A stretch of 64,000 nucleotides of DNA from Lunularia cruciata (lineage: Eukaryota > Streptophyta > Marchantiopsida > Lunulariales > Lunulariaceae): contig OX419758.1 of assembly GCA_948567375.1 (NCBI GenBank), forward strand, positions 27,471,001 to 27,535,000, written 5' to 3'. The notes beneath the pieces are model-generated. The model saw only the letters and a list, made by a program, of their open reading frames with translations, was not told where the DNA came from and searched no databases. A program made the translations under genes and the position numbers. This document shows, piece by piece, positions 24,333-36,449 of the stretch (positions within the stretch are counted from its first letter, which is position 1; each line of letters opens with the position of its first letter).

Positions 24333-25010
24333 CTATGGTAAACTTGTCAAACCTCAAGATATAAGTATCACAATTAGTGTATGGAAAATTGACAAAGGCA
24401 TGTAGCACGTCCTCTAAAGTGCAATTTGTATGTTCTAGTTGCCCATTATTTTGAGGATGATAGGTGTAGACAAGGCAAGCTTGGTACCAAGGAGTTTGAA
24501 ACAAGTTTGCCAAAATTTGCCAATGAATCAAGGATCACAATCAAAGATAAGAATCCTTGGCATCCCATGGTGTTTGAAGACTATATTGAAGTAGATATAG
24601 GCCAACATTGGAGCATCCATGGGAGGTGGTAGATCCATCTACTTGCTAAGCTTATCAATAAACACCACAATTTCTTAATAGACTTGATCCATCTTTGGCA
24701 AGGATGTGATGAGATCTAGATATATATATTTCCATTGCGCAATTGGAATGTGAAAGGCACTTGGTTTTTGGTTGTTAGCTTTGTTGTGTTAATAACTCTT
24801 GCAAGATTGGACAAACTCTTGGACCACTTGTACCATGTTTGGCCACCATCATTGATGTTGTAGAATACTCAAGGTTTTTTCCACACCCATGTGACCAATG
24901 ATTGGTAAGTGATGTACTTCTTGAAGTTGCACCAATCATATATCTCCCATAGCTAGAATGATTTGGTTTGTGCATAATAGATGCTCATTTTAATTGAAAA
25001 GTTGTTTTAT
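24333..25010 (-). pseudogene. integrase core and zinc-binding part of A-prime
   Basis: On the minus strand the zinc-binding region (about 24775-24975) is followed by the core, with HPQNNGQLEHTNCTLEDVL near 24400-24470. Unlike A1, the catalytic Glu in this motif is kept. The remainder of integrase continues beyond the transposon, below 21900 to about 21650. Confidence 0.8.
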
Positions 25011-25199
25011 TCTTTGTTATGTGATTGAAAAAGTGTTGTACTCTTTGTTATGTGCTGCAAGACAACATTGCATTGCATTGCATAAGATGAAAGAAAAGGT
25101 CTTGTTGTAAAGCAATATTGATTTTTAGGTGTATCTTTGAGTCTCTTGACAATGTGGTGCTTGTTGCTATTGTGTGAAATTCAAATTAGGTTGATATCA

Positions 25200-26480
25200 T
25201 AGTGCATCAAGAATGATATGGAACTTTTTGGATTTGTATTCAAGCTTGATATCAAACAAATATAGTTGGTCCTCCCATTAATGATGTTGATTCTTCATGT
25301 GCTCTAAATGTAAAGTTTGCAACAAGATGTAAAGCAAGTAATCAATTTGTATTATCACTTGCTTTCCCAAGATATATTTATATATTTATATATAAATATA
25401 TTTATATATTTATGTATTTATAGTTGTTCTAAATTCAAGTGGAATAACTCTTTTCTACTATGTTTAGTTGGTGAGAAACAAAGGCAATTAGATGTCATCC
25501 ATCTAGAAATTCTTGTTGTAACACAATTCCAATGGCAAAATTAGACACATCAAAATCAACCACACAAAGTAGTTAAGGATCATATGGTTGGAGGATGGGT
25601 TGTGAAGACACCATTTTCTGAAGGTTCTTGAATGTTTCTTCTTGCTTGGTGGTCCACTTAAGCTTGTTATCTTCCCCACGAGATCAGTCAATAGTGTGGC
25701 CAAATGAGCATAATACTGGATGAACTATTGGTAGAAGCTTACCAATCTATTGACTCTCCAAACTTCCATGGCATCCTTAGGAGAAGGCCAACCAATAATG
25801 GCCTCATTTTCTCCTCTTACATCTTGATCCCCTCCACTAAAACTTTATGGCACAAGAAGGTACCTTTCTTTTGCCAAAAGGCACACTTGGACTTCTTATA
25901 GTAGAACTTTCATTGTCATAGTCATTTCAAGACTTCTCAAATTTGGTTCTTGTGTTTTACCTAAATTCAAAATGTCATCTAAGAATACTACCATGTATGA
26001 ATCCAATAGCACATCTAACATCTAATGCATTTGATCCATAAGGACTACCAAAGCATTAGTAAGCCCAAATGGTAAAAATCTTCATTAAGATGCATATACC
26101 TTGTACAATAGGTAGTCTTTTACACATCTTCTCTAGCAATTAGAATTTAATAATAGTTGCTTCAAAGATCCGACTTTAAGAAGTGTGAAGTTCCACTTAA
26201 TTGATCCAATAGGTCATAAATTTGAGGTAAGAGATATGCATTCTTTATGGTTTTTTTATAAATGAGACCATGGTAGTCAATAAAAATCAAATTCTTCCAT
26301 CCTTCATTGGTACAAATAGTACCAATGCTTTGCAAGGGGATGTATTATGTCATATGAAACCCTTCTCCAACAATTGATTAGTGTTGTTTGAACTTCGTCT
26401 AACTCCTTTGGTGAGAGAAAATAAATTGGTCTACTCATTGGAGTAGTAGGTAGCAATAACTTGATTGTGAAAGGCATACT
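25200..26480 (-). pseudogene. RNase H and reverse transcriptase of A-prime
   Basis: The minus strand matches A1 2230-3350: RNase H at about 25240-25560 (MILNYFVWLILM is the frame-shifted start of the domain), the thumb segment at about 25700-25800, the FLDD region at about 25965-25990 and RT fingers to about 26480. A TA-rich microsatellite at 25373-25432 interrupts RNase H. Confidence 0.75.
25373..25432. repeat. AT microsatellite
   Basis: Irregular repeats of TATATTTA/TATATAAA, about 60 bases, inside the RNase H part of A-prime; A1 and A2 lack it at the same place, so it grew after integration. Confidence 0.85.
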
Positions 26481-26499
26481 TCAATTAGAGAGTAATCTC

Positions 26500-28230
26500 T
26501 TTGGAAGATCATCCAAAAGGACTTCTACAAAACTCTTGAACCATTTGATAAACCATTATTTTTTGATGAGGCTTCTTATCCTCATCAACTTCTCCTTGCA
26601 TAATCATCTTGATCCACATAACAAAAATAGGAATATCTTCCTCCAAAGCTTGTTCTATAGCCATTATATTAATAAAATTCTCATCTTGGGATTGACTATT
26701 GTTCCTCGAAGGTACCAAACAATCTAATCAATAACTATTAACTTGGTGTTGTACTTGAATTTATCATCGGATCCAATCAAATTGAACCCTATGGCATTCA
26801 AGCCAAGGAATTATTAGAATGATATAATAATTTAGGGGAGATATTGGAAATCTCATTCACATTGAATACTCCTTCACAACTTCTAAACCTTTTTTAGCAT
26901 TTGCTATCATTATTTTGTTACAAAATACTAGCTTGATAAGAATACATAAGTTCTTTGCTAATTGCATGGACATTCAATTCTTAGAATTCTCACAATCAAT
27001 CAAAATCTTGTAGCCACAAATAGATATCATAGCTTGAAAGTGTATCAAACTTGCATAGGTTGAGCCTTCAATCCAATTGGAACAAATCAGGTTCCCAATA
27101 AGTAGTTTGATATCTCCTATTGGAACTCTTTGTTTCTTTGATCCTCATGTCCTCAGAACTCCATTTGGGAAAGGATCAAGATCACCTATTCATACTTGGA
27201 CATTCAACAATATGATTTACACTTTGGTGACACTAAAAGCAACCACCTTTTTATCATAATTTTTCTCTATCTACAATGCCACCTAGTTTCCATTAGATGG
27301 TATTAATTTCTATTGGTTTCCATTAGATGGTATGAATTTCTATTGGTGGTGGCTCCTCCACCCATATATGGTGTGTTTTTAGGTTTTGTAAAGGTCAAAG
27401 TTGAGAAAATTTATTATAATTTGTTATGTGATTTCAAACCAATCCAAAGCTTCAACTTCTAGTATCTATAAAATATACATTATTCTATTTTATGATTGAG
27501 TGATGTAGCTCCTGATGGAACCAATCTGCTTCAATTATGCCAATCTACCTTGTGTAGTTTGTCTAAACTTCACCACTTAGAATCTCCTAATTATTGCACT
27601 CTTTTAAATTCTTCTCATATCAAAATTGGAGCAAAAATTGCCATTGAGCTTGCTTTATCTTGAATTTTCACCATGTTTTTTCCACTCCATCTAATTGCCT
27701 CAAAGCCAAGATAATTTATCTAGAAGATTTATAGCTTCAAAATAACATTTGCAATCAAGCACAAAATTCTTTATTGCTTGGTAGATTCCTCTATTCAAAT
27801 ACCTTTGGCTTGGAAATTGAACTCAATCTTCTCTTTTTGGAAGTGCTTCTCTCTCTCTCTACTTGCTCTTGTCATTCATTATCATGATCTGTCTCAAATA
27901 ATCAAAGGAGATGCTCAATTTGTTATTGCATAGCAATGATAACTTTTGACATTGCTGCTATGACTATTACTCTACCAAACTATCAACTTGCAATTATCTA
28001 AGTTAACACATAAATGTAACACATCCATCACTCTTTGAAGTTACAATTAAAAGGATCAATGGTTCATTGAACAAAATGATCATGTTTAAAAATTCTATCT
28101 AAAGCGTGAAATGATAAATTGTGTGAAATGATGCTTTGATAATATATGGACAGCAAAAATCCCATGGATGAAATGAAATTTGGATGAAATGAAAGCTGGA
28201 TGAAATGGATTTGGGGGTCCATAGATTCAA
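26500..28230 (-). pseudogene. protease and gag relic of A-prime
   Basis: Minus strand. A PR-RT linker with the same repeated SQDE-type segments seen in A1 (1800-2000) lies at about 26509-26740, and the protease at about 26800-27060 with ILIDCENSKN at the active site, again without the D-S/T-G motif. Gag follows to about 28230, with the zinc-knuckle region around 27220-27260 badly decayed. Confidence 0.65.
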
Positions 28231-28245
28231 TCCATTCCATTCCTA

Positions 28246-28257
28246 CTCTAATACCAA
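28246..28257 (-). other. primer binding site of A-prime
   Basis: Minus strand TTGGTATTAGAG next to the LTR end, the same initiator-Met site as in A1 with one changed base. Confidence 0.8.
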
Positions 28258-28595
28258 TGTAAAAAATCAAGGAGAGAAATATAAAAATGGAATATCAAAG
28301 TGGAACTCTCAAGTGAGAAATTTTTTGAATGCTTAGCCTGAGTTTTGCTTTAAAATTTATAAGCAAATTTGATACAAGGCTCCCAAGAAGCTTCCAAGGA
28401 AGATTCCTTCTAGAAGCTATCTTGCTTGGAGTGCAAGCTAAGCTAGCCATCAACTTGGCATACAAATTACTAAACACTTGGAAAGTTCCTAGAAGCTTCT
28501 TGGATGCTTATAGATATTCTTAAATTTGCCTAGCTATATGTTAATTCTACAAATTAGTAGCTATATTTAGTTTTTGTGAAGTCCATATTATTACA
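28258..28595 (-). repeat. 5' LTR of A-prime
   Basis: TG...CA-bounded 338-bp LTR; on the minus strand it starts TGTAATAATATGG like LTR-A of A1. TATAAATT lies on the minus strand at about 28357-28365, and upstream of it (28386-28505) are GAAgcTTC, GAAgaTTC, TTCtaGAA and GAAagTTC units, the same promoter layout as in A1. Confidence 0.88.
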
Positions 28596-28600
28596 AAACT

Positions 28601-31250
28601 CATCACATTCACCCATTGCTAGATATACTCAAGTGAGCTATTTATAGAGAAACATGATTACTACAATCCACATTAGATTAATCCAAGGTACCTATAGAAT
28701 TTGAGCTATTGTCTTCTTTACTAGGTGGTTCTTACAAAAGATGGCAAATGAATCTATAAGGACATAAGATTAAGGATACTATTGAAAAAGATCCTACTTG
28801 TACTTGTAATTGTGGAAACATAGGATCAAAAGACTATTTATTTTAATCTCCAACATTAGCAATGATAAGGCATTGGTTTGCCAATTGCATGATGGTGAAA
28901 GATATGTTATTCACAATAGAGAGAAATCATGAACCAAAATTCCATTGTTTGAGCACTTTAAGAGACTTCTATAACATTCAATGAAAGAAAAAATTTACAT
29001 CAAAGCTTACAACAAGCTACAATGCATGCAGTGAGAAATGTGATTGTAGAGGTTATTACAAACTTTGGACATCCATATTTGTAGTTGACTAAACTTCTTT
29101 ATCTTACATGCTCAAACAAATGTACTCAGCTGAGATATATTATCAAGCCATGTTCTCCATTTGGTTTTCAAATAATTGTTGGTTTGCCTTGAGAAGCAAG
29201 AAAATGATTATAAAAGAATAAAATAAGAAAATTTTCATAGTTTGATCTAAACTTATAATTTGGAACTCTTTATTTTGTGTTGTGATTGTTGGGTTGTCTA
29301 CCAAACTATTTTGGAGAGATAGAAAGAACTCTGAAGATCAAAAAATCATAATGAGTAGACTGATTTATATAATTTTAGTTTTGCAAATTATTTGATCTAG
29401 ATTTATATTATACAAAAGCTTCTCAATATAAGTACCCTTAATATTTTAAATTTCATCATATTCTAAATTTTATAATTAGGTACAATAGAAGCACTGATAT
29501 ATATCTTGGGGACTTAGAATTGAACTTATCTGATTATTATTGTTGGAAGATAGTTTCCATACCACATGTCAATTATTTATTTATTTTCATGCAGTTGAAT
29601 CTCCAATTATAAAACCAAGATGTTTGTATTGGAAAGTGAGTTTTGAAGCCAATTTTAAACTGATCATTTTTGAATATCGGAACCTAAATTCCAGTTTTAG
29701 TTTTATAAGTTATTTGGGGTTTAAGTTTATTTAGAAATGCCTTTTCTCATAGTGTTCTTAAGGTGACACAAGAAACTCAATTTATTGACTTAGTAGATGG
29801 ATTTTGGACTGCAACCACACCTTTCAAAAGTACATCAAAGGTGTTGAATGAAAAAACATGGGAAAAATACTAACATACTAGTGTTGAACATATTTGCTAT
29901 CAATTTTGATTGCAAAAGAACTTCCAAAATTTGGAGAGTTTTATCAAATCTTTCAAGATACTTAAAGGTTTATCTATCAATAATTCTAAAGTTATTTATG
30001 CATGTTTATCTAAACTTATTGAGATTATAGATCTCCTTACTAAATTGTTCAAATATAGAGTATGCTTGTGTTTTGTATTAGAGAAAATTTTGTCCAATGC
30101 AACTTTGGAGCTAAGTATTTGTGGATTATTGGGAGTCCAATATATATTTATCATCAAGCTAGAGATCTAAAATTTAAGAAAAATAGGAAGATGTTCTAAA
30201 AAAATCTTCCAAGTTGTTATCAATATTATTAGTACCAACAACTAGAACAAAAACAAAAAGCCAAGTAACTTTAAGTTGTTATGTTTACAATGTAGGACAA
30301 ATGAGAGAAATAGTTTATGGGACAAGGACAAGTAGTAATCTAGCGGTTGTCTAGAATCTAAATTTTCTATGATCTTACCGACGATTCCATATATTTGTCA
30401 CATTATGCATGTTTAATAATTATATTAATATATTGAAAGGGAGATGTTGAAATAAGCAATGGAAACAAGGAGGTTTTGAATAGTATCTTCATGAGGTTAC
30501 TTTGGAAAAACCTTGGGGATTGAATAACAATTGGCACAAAACTTGATCATTATACTAAGCTACTTCGAGGCCAAAGAATTTATTTATTTATGATGATTTT
30601 TTTCTTCTCCATTTCTTATCTAAACTAGTGACAGTTAAATCAATTGTGTTTGGGGAGATTGGAATGTTAGTTACATAGCTTAAAAGATGTTTATACATAG
30701 AACGTAGTTCTATAGGTTGGACTTTGGAGAATATGAGGAAAGCAAACAAGCCATTTATATCTAAGAGGATAAAAAGCATGGGGATTAGATAGTGATACTA
30801 TTGAAATTTTGGTATGTAAGCCATTTTTTCAACCAGTTTTAATTATTAAAAATGCAGAAACTAATACGATTGATTAAAAGTTAGACTTATGTATGACATT
30901 GGATTGAAAATCAAGATCTAAGATCCATAAATCATGAAGAACTGTATAAAAGGTCAATTCCTTGTTTAAACATTTATTTATTAATCTTCTTTAGACAAAA
31001 TTTCTAGGTGAATTTTTCAAAATGCATCACGTAACCAAGTTATTACCAAAATCCCCTCGTCGCACCATAGCTTCAACTCACGTTGTGCCATGATGATATT
31101 TCTATCACATCGACACACAAAGTAACATGATGGTGAATGCTGAAATTTCAAAATGAAAATGGTGAATTTTGGAGAATTCCAATTTTTTGAGTCGGGCATT
31201 TTGGAAAATTCACCAAGTTTCTTACTTACACGTCAATTTTATGTATCATT
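28601..31250. other. AT-rich DNA without recognised gene
   Basis: No element end, coding domain or RNA gene recognised. Small frames at 29848-30170 have a composition like random AT-rich DNA. Confidence 0.4.
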
Positions 31251-32290
31251 TTGGCTTTGGAACTGAGTATCAAATATCTATTAGCATGGAAGAAACATAT
31301 AATTTATTTTTAAAATAATTTCCAAGGAAATTTAGAGTTGTCTTGGAAACTCCTGTCTTTAATAAAAAAAATATTAATCTTTTGTAAAAACTTAACTTGG
31401 AAACTAAGAAAAAAAAGAAAAATAAAATAAAATTAGGGATACTTATTAAATCCCTTGTTGAAAGCTTGATTTGAACTTACCTTGGAGATTTAGTTTCCTT
31501 GAAGAAACATTTCACATAAAATTTACATGAAAACTAAGTTTCTAATAATTAAGAACTTACTTTGAAATTTAGTTTCTAGTATAAAACACAAATTTAACCA
31601 GAGTAGCTTTCTTGTGAAACAAGTTGTAGCATTCATTCATAGCTTTAAAGTAAGTTGTTTGTACAAAAGAAAAATGAGAATCAGATATAAAATGAAGTTC
31701 ATGTTCTCAACTTATTTTGTACAAAATTGAATATGATATATAAAAACAAACAAACAAACAAATAAATAAATAAATATAATCATATAAGTATGAAGTAACA
31801 AAGATTGCTAGCTAGATAAATTTGTACAAATATCCTTTCAAGACTTTACTAAGGCTACTTCACCGTGCACTAATTGCTTGCACCTCTTTACAACCGTTAT
31901 TTAAATATTACTTGGACATAATATATTCCTTGGAGAATATAGTACTCTGCATAGAAATCAACTTACTATGCAAAGATCACTCTGAAATTGAATTTTTAAA
32001 TTTTAAATATTAACAAAAAATTTCATTAAATCTTTTGTAGAAAACCAAGTCTCAATGTGTTCAAAAAACTCTTTATTACATCGACAGGTGAACTATACCC
32101 GTGAAGCTTACTTAGAAATCGAGTTTTCATTCGCTGAAGGCCATTTTATAGACTATGTTTCTTACTTAAAAGTTGATTCGTCGTGCAAAGCTCGTAAGAG
32201 ATGCTATGGTAACCCACTTTTCCCTAAGCTCACACTTTTAACTTTTTTTAATAAAAATTCAATTTTGAAGTACAAAAATATTTTGCACAT
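31250..32290. repeat. degenerate short-period repeat array, second site
   Basis: ACTTGGAAATTTAGTTT-like cores recur at about 31255, 31325, 31390, 31470, 31520 and 31555, and again with GCAAAGCTC/GCAAAGATC at about 31970, 32105 and 32185. Same core as the array at 20340-20870. A CAAA/TAAA microsatellite sits at 31744-31774. Confidence 0.45.
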
Positions 32291-32657
32291 ATGAAATTTC
32301 TATATTATCTAATTATATCATCTATTATCACTATCTATTTATATACACATTATCACGTGAAAAGTATACTCATACAAGGAAAGTTAATTTCCACACAATG
32401 AACTATCAGTTATCCAAGACCACATAGATTCCATCGCTTAATACAGCCATTTGAATTATACTCTCATATAGAGAAACTCACTATCTAGATATTAAACATA
32501 ATTCAGACAAGAAATTTGGTATTCATGGTGATACCTGATGGAAGTTTACTATAGCCGGAAGAAAGGGAAGAGGATGTTTTGTTCGACATACATTGCAGTG
32601 ATGAACAGTAGCCGCATCCACCGACTTGCATTGGCATGATTTTCATATCAAGAAGAA

Positions 32658-32759
32658 GGCGACCGCGTGTGAAAACAAGAAGGATGGGAAGACCCCATCA
32701 AACCGGACAAGGAAAAGACCGAGGGGGTAAATATGAGGCTAAGCCCCAATAGTATCGGA
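32658..32759 (-). repeat. R repeat, copy 2
   Basis: Minus strand reads CCGATACTATTGGGGCTTAG, then CGGTTTGATGGGGTCTTCCC and CACGCGGTCGCC. It shares CCGATACTATTGG with copy 4 upstream of the common core. Confidence 0.75.
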
Positions 32760-32779
32760 TATCCTTGATTTTGGGATCT

Positions 32780-32935
32780 TTGTCCATACGAGATGTTCAG
32801 TCTCGTGCGAAGAGATTGGGGAACGGTTGGGTCGGTGGCCGAAGAAACAACAACAAAAACAGTGAAAGCTGCAATCGAAATGTTGTCGGTGATGTCCTTG
32901 AGGTACTGTAGCATGCTGGACCAGAAAGGGTTCAT
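32780..32935 (-). pseudogene. coding-like fragment joined to an R repeat
   Basis: The minus-strand frame that starts at 32935 (MNPFWSSMLQYLKDITDN, followed by a hydrophobic stretch AAFTVFVVVSSA) looks like real protein for about 50 residues, then runs into the R repeat at 32759. I do not recognise the protein. It may be an exon or a captured gene fragment; an upstream stop lies just before the Met. Confidence 0.25.
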
Positions 32936-34190
32936 TCGTTACGGGGAACCGTTAATGTTTGGTGCACGAAAACATCATACTCGTTGTTACACAAAACACC
33001 AACAAGACATAGATGTACAGTGCAATTAGTAGGGTAGGCGGGAAGAGGAGAAAGATGATGATCCGGAGAAGATTGGACAAAAATACTGCAAGCAAACGAG
33101 GTTCATGAGAGCACAAGAGTAGTTTAGTACTCAACAGTTGAAAAATTGTAGTCATTTGTTTTCTCTAAATATTGCAGATGCTATTACTCCGGTGAATGAA
33201 CAAATGAAAATATTATTCTTTTTACCCAGTGTCATTTCTATAGCCCAAAGGCTATCTACATGTGCATATTTTCAAGGGAGATATTCCCAAACTTTCGGAA
33301 GTAACCATTTATGAGCACGAGAGTGCTTTCCGGGTACCACCATTAAGAAAAAGTATTGTTTCAGAATATAGCAAGTAACCATTTAGCCTCACTAGAGTAC
33401 TTTCCGGAAACCTTCTCTATGGTGCGATCCTTTTCCTTCACTGGGGCATGGCCTTCTATCAAGGCAGGCTTATAGAATAGCGAGTTGTAGTACACAGCAA
33501 TATCAACCAATGAGAATGCAGTTGCTCGTTGATTAAGTTTAGGAGAGTTATTCTACGGATGTTCATTGTCAATGCTTGTAAAACAGCTCATTCCCGTGAA
33601 AGTGAACATCCTCCTCAACTTGCTAAAACTCCTTATAACTAGTTAAATCAGATAATAGAATTTAGCGACGCCTTAGTGATACTATTATTGCTTGAGATGA
33701 TATTGAGAAGGAAACTAGAAATCTTAGATTATTTACTAGTAATTGAGTCGGGTATTTACCTTGAGGCGGCAGTGTGATCATTCACTTGAGATGATATTGA
33801 AAAACATTGAGGAAATAAGTAAATAATAATAAGATCAGTACCAATCAACACTTCAGATAGTTTCAACCGTAAGGGAGTGAGTTGATTAATACAACCAACC
33901 AATCTACTACAAAATAATAAAGATTAAATAGGAAAGCATTCCAAGATAAATTATTGTCTCAACTTTCTTCTATTGTTATTTTCCGTAGTTGTTAACTATT
34001 GAGTTACTCCAAGGCACTAACAACTGAGGAGAGTCGACTATAATGAAATGGAGCCAAATGTGGCTCGTGATTGCCTGGTGATAAGGCACTTTACCAAATT
34101 GAATGCAAAAGACACTGATGATGTAGCTGTCACAGACATAAAACACCAAGTAGTAGTGCTGGAAAGCTTACGTGCTCTCGGATTTCGGCT

Positions 34191-34565
34191 ATGGTAGCTG
34201 ATGACAGTAGGCAATTAGATTTAACGGGTCCCCAAGTTGGCGAAAAGATTCTAACAGAACCTTTGAGGTTTAGACTTGGGTTTCATAAATACAACGATAA
34301 CGAAGATCTCATGGAAGTGCGGGTTGCTTTGGCCGGGGGAAGTTCCCCAAATTTGACTGTACGCGGCGGATCCTACTGTAGGTCCACCTTCCCCAAGATC
34401 GCACGGGACGCTTCCCGATCAGCTCATTTCAAATCCCGACGATTTTCTGAACAGTCGAGTAGGAGAAGATTAATCCGGAGAATGTTCAGGCCTCAAGTTT
34501 GGGCCAACTGTCCCTCCACCTTTGAACGAAGAGAAATTACCTCAATGTTTATTACATGTTTTTGA
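34191..34565 (+). CDS. unassigned 124-codon frame
   Basis: The longest uninterrupted frame in the 32.5-36.4 kb island. Rich in Arg and Ser toward its end, without membrane segment, signal peptide or domain that I recognise. It may be chance or an exon of an unrecognised gene; a minus-strand frame just downstream (34609-34830) is equally unassigned. Confidence 0.15.
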   Translation: MVADDSRQLDLTGPQVGEKILTEPLRFRLGFHKYNDNEDLMEVRVALAGGSSPNLTVRGGSYCRSTFPKIARDASRSAHFKSRRFSEQSSRRRLIRRMFRPQVWANCPSTFERREITSMFITCF

Positions 34566-34830
34566 GTCTCCTCGTAAATGCAATGATGAAGAGAATAAAC
34601 AACTTGGGTCAAAGCAACCCACACTCCACGGAATGAACTAGTAAACTTCTCAGGGCCTGAAGTACAAGGCACGAGGCCAAGTTCACATCGTGATCCAGAA
34701 CGTCACGCCGTGATGTGGTTACTTCGAATTCTTCAAAGATTCTTCGATCAACTGTGTGAAAGAGATACCAAATTATCCTTGTATGCGAGGGAGCCATATC
34801 GCACCTAAAGTATAAACTCCACATCTTCAC

Positions 34831-34942
34831 AATTTCTCATATAGACTCTATTGGGGCTTAGCCCCATGTTACCTTTTTTTTGTCTCTCCTTGTACGGGCT
34901 TGATGGGGTCTTCCCCTCCTTCGTTTTTCCTACGCGGTCGCC
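34831..34942 (+). repeat. R repeat, copy 3
   Basis: Starts TTTCTCATATAGACTCTATT, has the palindrome GGGGCTTAGCCCC, then GGGCTTGATGGGGTCTTCCC and ACGCGGTCGCC. The first 28 bases are shared with copy 7 at 45898, after which the host flanks differ, so this is probably a real boundary. Confidence 0.8.
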
Positions 34943-35463
34943 TTTTTCTCCATCTCACAATCTTCAGTTCTTTCACAATGGCTAGATAATGCCCACTAGG
35001 TCCTCAAGATGACTACCTGGGACTGAATGTTATATCTCTAAAGACCTTCAATGCCAACAACACCAAAACACTACATTGATCCACGACGTATTACGGGCAC
35101 GTGGAAACTGGAGTTAAGTCTGAAGTTTTCAACTGTAGTGTACTTCTGAAATCCATCTATCGCTGACCGAAACGGACACGCACACCATTCTTGAAGTGAA
35201 GTGTGATACAGTACAGGTTGCATCTGAACTACTGTACTGTTACCACTCTACAGCAAAGGGACTGGATTGTTCTCTAATCTGTTTCCCACCATGGTGGAAG
35301 TACTGTAATTAGAAGAAGATCTGGCGCCTAGTTGACGTTTTCCACCTGTTTTTCCTTCGGGTTGCCACGATATACGTGCTGACGGCAATGCAGGCGACAA
35401 GTTGCGGGTTGTATCGCGGCCAGGAAAGATTCGACTGCTTCTTGGTTTGGGGATTGGAACTAT

Positions 35464-35570
35464 TACCGATACTATTGGGGGTTTAGGCCAATTTTACCTC
35501 TTATCCTTGTGCGGCTTGAATGGGTTTTCCCTTCCTTCTTGGTATCTTACGCGGTCTCCTTTTCTTCTGT
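35464..35570 (+). repeat. R repeat, copy 4
   Basis: ACCGATACTATTGGGGGTTTAG, CAATTTTACC, GCGGCTTGAATGGG and TTACGCGGTC; same order and spacing as the other copies. Confidence 0.75.
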
Positions 35571-36320
35571 TTGGAACACCGGACCTACATGCGAAGGAAG
35601 AAAAGAACTTGAAATTGAGTACAATAGAGAGAAGACGAGACAATTCGGCTGACTTTGCTCAGGTACAGAATTTCAACCATCCTAGCTCCAACAATCGAGT
35701 ATACGCGATATTCACGTTCCCAGCAGATCTACAAGAAGAGCCCTTGTAGATCCTAGCTCCAACCATCGAAGTGTAAGCGAAGTTCGGGTTCAAATACCTC
35801 GGATGCCCTTCTTGGGAGAATTTTATTATCAAGCAAATCGATGGGAAGAATCCTGGTAAAATTCCACAAAGAGTGTAGAGGTAGATCAACTTTATAGATC
35901 GAAAAAGAATAAATAATTCGTAAAAATATATTTTATTATTACATATTATATTACAAGTGTATACAATACTAAAACATATGTAAGAATATATTATACGGTA
36001 TTTTTAAAAATCTAAAAATTGTATAAATTATTTCTATTAAATATCTTTAGAATGTAAAATAAATTCCTCATACGGTACTATTGAAACTTAGATTCATTTT
36101 ATTTCTGATGTCTCATCCTGGTACGGTCTAATAAAATCTTCGATCCCTCGGCGCGATCATTGTTTTCTTTTTTATGTAAAATGAGAACATCGCAGCCGTT
36201 CAGACCAATCGAACTCGAGTGGAGAAAAGATGAATCCTCAATGGCACGTTGAATGGCACGTTGGTTTGGTTGGAAGTATCGAGGGTTTTCTGTGTTAAGA
36301 CAACCTGACGAAGTCAAGGC

Positions 36321-36348
36321 AAGGGAGGGGAGGGGAGGGGAGGTGGGG
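36321..36348 (+). repeat. G-run tract able to form a quadruplex
   Basis: GGGAGGGGAGGGGAGGGG followed by AGGTGGGG: five runs of three or four G with one- to four-base loops, the classical G-quadruplex pattern, at the edge of a GC-richer island. Confidence 0.7.
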
Positions 36349-36449
36349 CTTGCATAGATGCTCTTGAGTACTGCTCTCGTTCCCGAAAAGAAATCCAAAT
36401 GGGAAAAGGGAATTGCTTTGCACCAGAGATGGATTCAATAGTACCTTAC

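Larger units (their letters stand above)
20946..28595 (-). mobile_element. Ty3/gypsy chromovirus A-prime (family A), full length with insertion, TSD AAACT
   Basis: Both ends are in the window: 3' LTR 20946-21279 and 5' LTR 28258-28595, flanked by the identical five bases AAACT at 20941-20945 and 28596-28600. On the minus strand the order is LTR, primer site, gag, protease, RT, RNase H, integrase, chromodomain, purine tract, LTR, as in A1. The integrase is split by a 2.4-kb DNA transposon at 21900-24332. All frames are broken. The perfect target duplication shows this was a genuine single integration and not a rearranged fragment. Confidence 0.9.

Noticed and set aside
35780-35805. GGTTCAAATACC, resembling a tRNA T-loop/B box
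   Set aside because: No matching acceptor stem, D-arm or A box at the right distance upstream.
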